From an uncultured Clostridia bacterium (GTDB lineage: Bacteria > Bacillota > Clostridia > Oscillospirales > Acutalibacteraceae), in contig CALCHE010000167.1 of NCBI GenBank assembly GCA_937901145.1, forward strand, positions 1 to 17,798: a DNA stretch of 17,798 bases, read 5' to 3'. Within the stretch, counting starts at the first letter, position 1, and the number at the start of each line of letters is the position of its first letter. The position numbers and the translations under genes are program-made. The notes beneath the pieces are model-generated. The model had not been told where the DNA came from, searched no databases, and worked only from the letters and a program-made list of their open reading frames with translations. Shown piece by piece: positions 8,098 through 13,365 of the stretch.

Positions 8098-8652
8098 ATG
8101 AAAAAAATAATCTGTATATCAGTTCTCTGCATAGCCTGTGCATTAAGCTTTTACGGCTGCTCGGGCAAGAATGATAAAAACGGTGGCAGAGACAAGCTTA
8201 ATATGAATATTGTTATGGGTAAAATCGAAGCTATTGACGGAAATAAGGTCACATTGAATTTAGCTGATACTGACAGTATGTTCGGTGGTGAAAGACCGAA
8301 TGGTGACTTCGGAAGCTTCAACAAAGACGAAATGCCCGAAAACTTCAATCCTGAAGATTTTGAAGGAGAGATGCCTGAAGGCTTCGATCCTGAAAGCTTC
8401 AAGAATGGTGAAAGGCCTGATTTCCCTGAGGGAGAAAGACCCGAAGGCACAGACGGCTCAAGACCGGACTTTCAGAACGGAGAGAAGCCAGAGGGCTTTA
8501 TGCCGCAGGCAGGAGGTATGATGAATTTTGATCCTTCTTCTTTGACCTGTAGCGGTGAAACAGAGGAATACACCGTCCCCGAGGGAATGAAGATCGGCGA
8601 CGGAACAGAATTAAGCAATACCGTACAGAGCAATTTTTATATTGTTGAATAA
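8098..8652 (+). CDS. Small secreted or lipoprotein-like protein, last gene of the efflux operon
   Basis: A 184-residue protein with a Lys-rich signal peptide. Cys21 lies in ALSFYGC-SG, a lipobox that is not fully canonical (Phe at -3, Tyr at -2), so lipid anchoring is likely but not certain. After the Cys comes a short beta-type motif, MGKIEAIDGNKVTLNL, like those in small OB- or DUF5666-like domains. Residues 60-150 are low-complexity and acidic, repeating GERP, PEGF and NPEDF/DPESF units. The C-terminal 35 residues look folded again. AAGGAGG at 8082-8088 fixes the ATG at 8098; an upstream in-frame ATG at 8035 lies inside the adaptor gene and is not used. The GERP motif also occurs in the tail of adaptor 1. 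Function unknown; an accessory subunit of the exporter is a fair inference. Confidence 0.8.
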   Translation: MKKIICISVLCIACALSFYGCSGKNDKNGGRDKLNMNIVMGKIEAIDGNKVTLNLADTDSMFGGERPNGDFGSFNKDEMPENFNPEDFEGEMPEGFDPESFKNGERPDFPEGERPEGTDGSRPDFQNGEKPEGFMPQAGGMMNFDPSSLTCSGETEEYTVPEGMKIGDGTELSNTVQSNFYIVE

Positions 8653-8658
8653 AATGAA

Positions 8659-8692
8659 AAACGGAGAGTATAAAAACTCTCCGTTTCTGTTT
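8659..8692 (+). terminator. Terminator of the efflux operon
   Basis: An 11-bp perfect stem (8659-8669 / 8676-8686) starting AAACGGAGAGT, with a six-base A-rich loop, starts seven bases after the lipoprotein stop and is followed by CTGTTT. It ends the transcript begun at about 2125. Confidence 0.85.
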
Positions 8693-8749
8693 CTGAGAAT
8701 ATGAACGTATCAAAAAATACACTTTAACAGTTTTCTTTTTAAAAAATAA

Positions 8750-8890
8750 TAACACTGTCCTTTCATTTTTGACAGGCATTACCCTTCATTCAAATCGGGC
8801 AGTCTGAACCTTTCAGAATTTGCGAGAGTTTGTGGTCTGAGTAGAACCACGGCGTATAAATATGTTGGGCTTTTAGAAAGTGACAAATAA
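8750..8890 (+). pseudogene. 3' remnant with helix-turn-helix, resolvase/recombinase-like
   Basis: An open frame without any start codon runs from just after a stop at about 8747 to TAA at 8888-8890. Its last 30 codons read as a helix-turn-helix: LNLSEFARVCGLSRTTAYKY. This resembles the C-terminal DNA-binding end of serine recombinases and related transposon regulators, which is established family knowledge; the assignment here is by eye. With no start and no upstream domain it is a fragment. It marks the left edge of the AT-rich island and is convergent with the kinase gene, five bases away. Confidence 0.5.
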
Positions 8891-8894
8891 TAAT

Positions 8895-9734
8895 TTATAT
8901 ATTTTCTAAAGCAAAAGTTTTATATCTGTATCGCTTGATTTCATTTAAGTCTATTTGATAAAAAGCATCCGCGTTCAAATAATTACTCTCGTTTGTAAAT
9001 AATTTCCGAACCATACAGATAATATCTTTCGGAAATTTTACACGATTCAAGTAGTTTAAATATTTGTTTATTTCTTCTTGTGTATATTGAAAAGGATTTT
9101 CGACATCCATTAACCATTGTAAAAATAAAACGAAAAAACAAAATATATCACTATCTTTACTTATTTTAATTTTTTTGTTTTTACATCTGTATTTTTTGCA
9201 ATCAAGAAAATCATATGGATACATACTACTTATCGGACAACTAATCTTATTAAAGTAAACACTAAAGCCATCAATATCAATTATATGAATATTACCTTTA
9301 GGTTCTACAATAACATTTCTTCCGTGTAAATCTCCTATAAAAATATGGCTCGGCAATTTTTCTATGACTTTTACCAATTCTATTAATGCAAAAAGTTTAG
9401 TCTCATCTGTATTAGTGTTGCTCTTTAGAAACTCTGAGATAGACGTTCCCACACAAAACGGCATTAAATAACCCTTAACATAAAAATATTTAATTATAAT
9501 TGATATAGGAAGGTTTATCTCTGGAAAATCTTTGTGTCGCAGTTTTAAACTTAAAACCAACAATGTCATGATATTTTTTATCGTTGTTTTATTATATAAA
9601 ACATACTCTTTAAAAACCAGATTATTTTCTTGAATCCAAAGTTTAGTTGTTGCATTGAAATTATTAGTTTGAGAGATTTCATTACTGTAACTTAGATTAA
9701 GCGAGCGAAAAAAATGTATCATAATTAATGGCAT
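8895..9734 (-). CDS. Diverged protein-kinase-fold protein
   Basis: A 279-residue protein with a recognisable kinase core: a VFKEY segment whose Lys42 fits the ATP-binding lysine, a hinge-like GYLMP (88-92), a catalytic loop GDLHGRN (134-140) with Asp135 and Asn140 at the standard five-residue spacing, and a metal-binding IIDIDG (151-156, Asp155) in place of DFG. No glycine-rich loop is obvious and the N-lobe is short. The C-lobe (about 160-279) is Lys/Asn-rich. There is no signal peptide or clear membrane helix, so it should be cytoplasmic. The ATG overlaps the end of the zinc-ribbon/LRR gene by ten bases and lacks a strong ribosome site, which points to translational coupling. Base use is much more AT-rich than the efflux operon, a sign of horizontal origin. 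The substrate is unknown; the co-encoded partner is the first candidate. Confidence 0.75.
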   Translation of the reverse strand: MPLIMIHFFRSLNLSYSNEISQTNNFNATTKLWIQENNLVFKEYVLYNKTTIKNIMTLLVLSLKLRHKDFPEINLPISIIIKYFYVKGYLMPFCVGTSISEFLKSNTNTDETKLFALIELVKVIEKLPSHIFIGDLHGRNVIVEPKGNIHIIDIDGFSVYFNKISCPISSMYPYDFLDCKKYRCKNKKIKISKDSDIFCFFVLFLQWLMDVENPFQYTQEEINKYLNYLNRVKFPKDIICMVRKLFTNESNYLNADAFYQIDLNEIKRYRYKTFALENI

Positions 9735-10510
9735 CTGTTTTTACATTTTCCAAATATTGACAACTTCTCTCCACATTCAGGACATCTTCCATTTGCAATG
9801 CGATGTTCCCTCAACTCTTTTTCTCGCCATTCTTCATACACTGGTGTATCATAAAAGTTTTCTGGTGAAAAGCGAGCAGGATATGTGATTTTTCTAAGAT
9901 TTTTGCATCCATAAAAACAACTAGATTTACAATCATTGTACCAAACTCCACCGCTATTAAAATCTCTATCCAATTCAATTTTCAAAACACTGTTTGGAAT
10001 TTCAATTTCTTTCAAGCTTATACAACCCGCGAATGTTCGAGGAGATAAGCTTTGCAATTTTGAAGGAAGTTTAATTTTTGTAAGCGAAGTACACCCTGAA
10101 AAAGCACCTGAATAAATGGAATTAATACTATCAGGGAGTATGATTGATTTTAAGGAATGACAATCACGAAAAGCATCATTGCTTATAATATTTATACCAC
10201 TCGAAAATGTTACAGATGATAATGAATAACACAACATAAACGCATCAGTACCAATTGTTTTCACACTGCTTGGTATAATCACAGATTTCAAAGCACTCAT
10301 ATTATAAAAAGCTTTGTCTCCAATTTGCACAACATTGTTCGGGATAACAACATCTGGACTAGAACCTTTATATTTAACCAATGTTCCTGCAACAATCTCG
10401 AAATCATTGTCATGAGCACCTGATAGGACTCCTGTAGAAATATTGGTTCCACAATAAGGACAGAACTTAAAATCATTATTTAACGACTTTCCACAATTTA
10501 CGCAAAACAT
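9725..10510 (-). CDS. Zinc-ribbon protein with BspA-type leucine-rich repeats
   Basis: A 261-residue protein from the ATG at 10510, which is preceded by GGGAAG; a TTG five codons upstream overlaps that ribosome site and is not preferred. An N-terminal zinc ribbon has paired CxxC motifs (CVNCGKSL ... CPYCGTN, residues 3-23). About residues 45-210 hold five or six BspA/LRR_5-type repeats (IGDKAFYNMSALKSVIIPSS, then similar units with AF..C.SL). A second Cys-rich end follows (CPECGEKL ... CKNRC). No signal peptide is present, so unlike most BspA-repeat proteins it is probably cytoplasmic. It is the first gene of a two-gene unit with the kinase-fold protein, and its own promoter lies just upstream. 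A scaffold or recognition role for the kinase is inference. Confidence 0.8.
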   Translation of the reverse strand: MFCVNCGKSLNNDFKFCPYCGTNISTGVLSGAHDNDFEIVAGTLVKYKGSSPDVVIPNNVVQIGDKAFYNMSALKSVIIPSSVKTIGTDAFMLCYSLSSVTFSSGINIISNDAFRDCHSLKSIILPDSINSIYSGAFSGCTSLTKIKLPSKLQSLSPRTFAGCISLKEIEIPNSVLKIELDRDFNSGGVWYNDCKSSCFYGCKNLRKITYPARFSPENFYDTPVYEEWREKELREHRIANGRCPECGEKLSIFGKCKNRCH

Positions 10511-10541
10511 ACTAACACTTCCCAAATTCTATTTTTTTAAG

Positions 10542-10570
10542 ATTATAACAAATAAGAGTTCATTATTCAA
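10542..10570 (-). promoter_or_regulatory. Promoter of the zinc-ribbon/kinase pair
   Basis: On the minus strand TTGAAT (10570-10565), 17 bases, TATAAT (10547-10542), about 31 bases before the ATG at 10510. This is near-consensus and indicates constitutive sigma-A transcription of the pair. Confidence 0.75.
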
Positions 10571-10582
10571 GTATTTCATAAA

Positions 10583-10626
10583 ATGCTATAATCTCACTTT
10601 CATCTTTTGGTTTTCTATGCTATAAT
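10583..10626 (+). promoter_or_regulatory. Tandem extended -10 promoters of the truncated WYL-type gene
   Basis: The 11-mer ATGCTATAATC occurs twice, 33 bases apart, each containing the extended -10 form TGCTATAAT (10584-10592 and 10618-10626). No strong -35 is seen for either. The second lies about 30 bases before the ATG at 10656. Confidence 0.5.
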
Positions 10627-10655
10627 CATTCCAACAGACACAGGAAGGTGATACC

Positions 10656-10775
10656 ATGGATATTCTTGATGAAGAAGAAAAGCGAAAAAGAGGCAGACAG
10701 GACAATCAGAAAATGAAGGCATATCTTGTCATGCGCCTGCTCCAGAAGAACACAGTTTTCACAAACTTTACTTGA
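10656..10775 (+). pseudogene. Truncated 5' end of a WYL-type transcriptional regulator
   Basis: A strong ribosome site (AGGAAGGTG) and ATG open a frame of only 39 codons. The first ~33 residues, including RGRQDNQKMKAYLVMRLLQK, match the N-terminal winged-helix start of WYL-domain regulators, which usually exceed 300 residues. After about codon 33 the match stops and a TGA follows. The rest of the gene is absent: the next bases lead straight into the duplicated terminator at 10797. This is a deletion remnant whose promoter and ribosome site survive. WYL regulators are common in defence and mobile islands, which is context, not proof. Confidence 0.65.
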
Positions 10776-10796
10776 TATTTTCCCCCAAAAAACATT

Positions 10797-10842
10797 AGAC
10801 ACATCATAACGTAAAACCGTCAAATGATGTGTCTAAGTTTTT
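10797..10842. terminator. Bidirectional terminator, second copy of the AGACACATCAT stem
   Basis: The 11-bp stem AGACACATCAT (10797-10807) / ATGATGTGTCT (10824-10834) is identical to that at 188-225, with a different 16-nt loop. T-runs exist on both sides (AAGTTTTTAT on plus; AATGTTTTTT on minus). It belongs to the decayed gene copy at 10889-10952, read on the minus strand. Confidence 0.8.
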
Positions 10843-10888
10843 ATCAATGATTAAATTTGAAATTTACAAGCAAAGTGCCGAAAGTGGC

Positions 10889-10952
10889 TTACTTGCTTGC
10901 CTCTTCAATAGCAACTGCACATGGGCAGTCATTATAGCCTGGGGTTGTTGCC
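10889..10952 (-). pseudogene. Decayed inverted copy of the gene end at 1-95
   Basis: Read on the minus strand, this stretch aligns with bases 29-95: the first 12 bases differ at one position, a middle part is scrambled with a net loss of two bases (frameshift), and the last ten codons again encode CAVAIEEASK and a stop with synonymous changes. No homology is seen further upstream, where a 309-bp inverted-repeat element begins. It is therefore a 3' fragment of a paralogue or of an older copy, cut off at the element boundary. Confidence 0.75.
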
Positions 10953-11259
10953 TTATTGTATTGGGTGTTTTTTGCCGTGTTTTGGGTGGGTTTTATGGGT
11001 GAAAATGCACATATAATAAGCGTTTATCATTCCCAAGTGTGTTTAGAGTTTAGCTAACCAAGTAAACTTGTAAAGTTTTAGTTCAACATCCACCGGAATT
11101 ACCCGATGGCTGTTGAAACTGTAGCGATATTAAATTTCCACCCACACCCCGAAACTTTACAACAGTAGAATACACAGGGGAACGATAAGTACCGTTTTTG
11201 CTTATTTTCACCCATAAAACCTATCAAAAATACCTCAAAAAACACCTCGTCGAATAAGG
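10951..11259. mobile_element. 309-bp MITE-like inverted-repeat element
   Basis: Imperfect terminal inverted repeats of 54 bp (10952-11005 and 11205-11258; about 43 of 54 positions agree by eye) start with CCTTATT and end at GGTTTTATGGGTGAAAA. Complementarity continues inward in patches (TTGTAAAGTTT near 11069 and its mirror near 11155) to a central hairpin at 11082-11117 (TTCAACA ... TGTTGAA). The element holds no coding frame. It has the size and shape of a miniature transposable element, but no clear target-site duplication is visible, so a structured RNA is an alternative. Confidence 0.55.
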
Positions 11260-11299
11260 TATAACCCGAGGTTTCAAAATAATATTTCTATATAACCGA

Positions 11300-11328
11300 A
11301 ACAGCACTCATTATGGGTGCTGTTTTTT
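11300..11328 (+). terminator. Orphan rho-independent terminator
   Basis: The stem AACAGCACTCA / TGGGTGCTGTT (one T-G pair) with a short loop and a TTTTTT run ends at about 11328. No plus-strand gene precedes it, since the only upstream plus frame is the truncated WYL-type remnant, so it probably once closed a gene now deleted. Confidence 0.75.
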
Positions 11329-11410
11329 CGTATAAATAATATCCGTACAGATTTTAACAGGTGATGAAATCATAAATGGAGGCTTTATAACATCAGAGTG
11401 CTTAAATATC

Positions 11411-11440
11411 TTGCTTTTTTAAAATTAGTTATGCTATAAT
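11411..11440 (+). promoter_or_regulatory. Promoter of the SGNH esterase gene
   Basis: TTGCTT (11411-11416), 18 bases, TATAAT (11435-11440) in the extended form TGCTATAAT. The start codon follows 41 bases later, after an AGGAAAGG ribosome site. Confidence 0.65.
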
Positions 11441-11481
11441 TATTTAGAAAATTAAAAATTTTTTTAGGAAAGGATTATGTT

Positions 11482-12834
11482 ATGAAAAAAATTATCTCTG
11501 TTATTCTTGTAATCACTATCATTTTCTGTAGTCTTGCTTTTTGTGCTTCTGCCACAGGGGGAAAGAAATATCGTGATTATAAGGTATACACTCTTTTGGG
11601 CGACAGCGTGGCGTCAGGCTATGATGATGTTGAAAAAAATTCTACGAGCTGTCAGTTCAAATATAAGGAAAACGGCTATGGGGCCAAGGTGGCAAAGGCT
11701 CTCGGGATAAAGCTTAATTCTATGGCCTGTCCTGCAGTAAGAACTGTAGAAATGCGTTATCTTCTCGAGGATGACTATCCGATGGATGATTATATGTTCT
11801 ATGGCATCGGTTATGATTGGAAGAGAGAAGGCTTCAAGGAAGAATACCGTAACGCCATAAGAGAAGCCGACCTTATTACAGTCGGTATCGGTGGTAATGA
11901 TTATCTGACCTATCTTGTATGGGTCGTTTTGGAAAAAATGGATGAAAGTGGCCTTGCTGTTCATAAGGAGCTTGCTGCTCAGATTAATGAGCTGATAAGA
12001 GAAACCGGTATTAACGAGGACACCCTTGAAACGATTTTTGATATTGCAAGTGTTATTGATGTTGTACCTGATCTTGTTCAGATTCTTCCTGAGGCTTTTG
12101 CTGAAGCTCTTAAGCGTTATTATGAGAATTGGAACAAGGTTATTGAGGATATATACTTTTATAATGAAGATGCGGAGCTGTATGTTATCGGTGGTCTTAA
12201 CTACGGTGTAATACTGCCGGGAGGAGAAGATGAAACAGGTATACTGAATAATATCGGAAGAGCAGTTGCAGAGGTAGGTAATAAACCGCAGATTGAAGGT
12301 GCCGAAAAGTACGGATACACCTTTGTTTCGACAAAGGGAGTGCCCTGTAAGCTTACTCATCCCACACCGGATGGCTATACACTTATTGCAGAGAGGATTC
12401 TTGACGCTCTTCCTGATGTAAGATACTGCTATACCGATGCTGCTCAAGGCTCAAAGTATTACGATGCAGTTTACTTTATGTCCAGAAACGGTTATATGGA
12501 TGGTATTTCAGCTACAGAATTTGGTGTTGAACAGAAATTGAATGCCGGACAGTTAGCAGACACGCTCTGCAGGATTGACGGTCAGGTACAGGATGAAGCT
12601 TTTGCTTGGGCAAAAGAAAACGGTGTTATAACAAAAGAGGCTGATTCAGATGTCGGTTATTTCGATCTGATTTTCTCACTTAATAAATTTTCTGATATTC
12701 AGGGTAAAACCGACTTATTCTATAAAGTAAGATTTTTGATTTTCGCTGTCAGGAATATGTTTTCCGGAGTAGTTTTCGGAGCAGTTAAAAGAGGCGATGC
12801 AGCAAAGATTATCTGTGATTACTGCGGATTATAA
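11482..12834 (+). CDS. Secreted SGNH/GDSL-type esterase with SLH-like C-terminal region
   Basis: A 450-residue protein with a signal peptide (about 1-25, ending CASA). An SGNH hydrolase domain spans about 34-310: block I GDSVASG (nucleophile Ser42), block III GGND (137-140) and block V HPTPDGY (His293). The Asp usually three residues before the catalytic His is not seen; Lys290 is there. Residues about 315-450 resemble a degenerate S-layer-homology repeat (YDAVYFMSRNGYMDGISATE ... FAWAKENGV), suggesting attachment to the cell wall. Such enzymes deacylate carbohydrates or lipids; the substrate cannot be told here. It stands alone with its own promoter; AGGAAAGG fixes the start, while an ATG five bases upstream stops at once. 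The 3' flank is a broken Cys-rich frame in a different reading frame. Confidence 0.85.
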   Translation: MKKIISVILVITIIFCSLAFCASATGGKKYRDYKVYTLLGDSVASGYDDVEKNSTSCQFKYKENGYGAKVAKALGIKLNSMACPAVRTVEMRYLLEDDYPMDDYMFYGIGYDWKREGFKEEYRNAIREADLITVGIGGNDYLTYLVWVVLEKMDESGLAVHKELAAQINELIRETGINEDTLETIFDIASVIDVVPDLVQILPEAFAEALKRYYENWNKVIEDIYFYNEDAELYVIGGLNYGVILPGGEDETGILNNIGRAVAEVGNKPQIEGAEKYGYTFVSTKGVPCKLTHPTPDGYTLIAERILDALPDVRYCYTDAAQGSKYYDAVYFMSRNGYMDGISATEFGVEQKLNAGQLADTLCRIDGQVQDEAFAWAKENGVITKEADSDVGYFDLIFSLNKFSDIQGKTDLFYKVRFLIFAVRNMFSGVVFGAVKRGDAAKIICDYCGL

Positions 12835-12836
12835 TT

Positions 12837-13313
12837 ATGCGTTCTGATGTGAACGGAATAAAATATTGCATAAAAAACTGCAAGACGGTTTGAAATGCTA
12901 CCTGTACATTAGACGGCACAAAAACTGCATACTGTGATTACGGCTGCGGAAACAGTAACACTGTAACAGATGAAGGCTCTGCTCTCGGTCACGCTATGGG
13001 TGAGTTCGTAGTTACGAAGGAAGCAACCTGTACTGTAAACGGTGAAGAAAGAGCAGACAGCTCCAGATGCGATTACTACGAAACGAAAGAGCTTATCGCA
13101 AATAACCATAAGGATGAAAATCTCGACGGTTACTGTGAACACTGTAAAGAGTTTATCGCAGATAAAGACTGTATATGCATCTGCCACGCTAAGGGAATCG
13201 GTGCTTTTATCTACAGACTTTTCAAGATAATTGACATTACCTTAAAAACAAATCTGGTAGGCAGAGTATTCGGAATTTCTGACATCTGTGTCTGTGGCAT
13301 AAGACACTATTAA
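12837..13313 (+). pseudogene. 3' remnant of a Cys-rich surface protein, with an in-frame TGA
   Basis: One frame runs from an ATG at 12837 (three bases after the esterase stop, no ribosome site) to TAA at 13313, interrupted by TGA at 12891-12893. After the stop come repeats of the type ATCTLDGTKTAYCDYGCG and ATCTVNGEERADSSRC, each with paired Cys. These are repeats common in secreted proteins of Clostridia. A distinctive end follows: CICICH, a hydrophobic/basic helix of about 25 residues, then CVCGIRHY. No start or signal peptide is present, so this is the tail of a larger secreted protein that lost its front, not a gene of 105 codons from the internal ATG at 12996. It could alternatively be a former extension of the upstream esterase, frameshifted away. 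Confidence 0.6.
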
Positions 13314-13323
13314 AATATAACAA

Positions 13324-13351
13324 AAAGGGAACGGTTCGAACCGTTCCCTTT
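13324..13351. repeat. Perfect 28-bp palindrome of the REP-like GGGAACGGT family; bidirectional terminator
   Basis: A perfect palindrome centred on TTCGAA with arms AAAGGGAACGGTT. It lies between the plus-strand remnant ending at 13313 and the minus-strand peptidase ending at 13366. A's and T's flank both sides, so it can terminate both transcripts. The core GGGAACGGT...ACCGTTCCC is shared with the repeats at 16527-16606. Confidence 0.75.
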
Positions 13352-13365
13352 AATATTTGCTTCAT

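Larger units (their letters stand above)
10835..11481. other. Non-coding debris region
   Basis: About 650 bases without a plausible gene. It holds, in order, the decayed gene copy (10889-10952), the 309-bp inverted-repeat element (10951-11259), an orphan terminator (11300-11328) and the esterase promoter (11411-11440). Nothing else is recognisable between these. Confidence 0.7.

Noticed and set aside
7593..8132. Minus-strand open frame of 179 codons opposite adaptor 2
   Set aside because: Antisense to conserved coding sequence, no ribosome site, Cys/His/Ile-rich shadow composition.
10511..10525. TTG start five codons upstream for the zinc-ribbon/LRR protein
   Set aside because: The TTG overlaps the GGGAAG ribosome site that serves the ATG at 10510, and the zinc-ribbon begins directly after that ATG.
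10951..11259. Known riboswitch or group II intron
   Set aside because: No downstream gene is placed for control, and no intron domain V or known aptamer core could be recognised; the terminal-repeat architecture fits a MITE better.
11614..12447. Minus-strand open frame of 277 codons opposite the SGNH esterase
   Set aside because: It is the antisense shadow of a well-supported gene with all SGNH motifs; it has no ribosome site and no recognisable motif.
12891..12893. In-frame TGA as a possible selenocysteine or recoded codon
   Set aside because: The frame upstream has no ribosome site, no signal peptide and only 18 codons; no selenocysteine-type hairpin is apparent just downstream. A degraded gene explains it more simply.
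12996..13313. Independent 105-codon gene starting at the internal ATG 12996
   Set aside because: The same repeat pattern extends in frame upstream of that ATG to 12894, there is no ribosome site, and the start would fall in mid-repeat.
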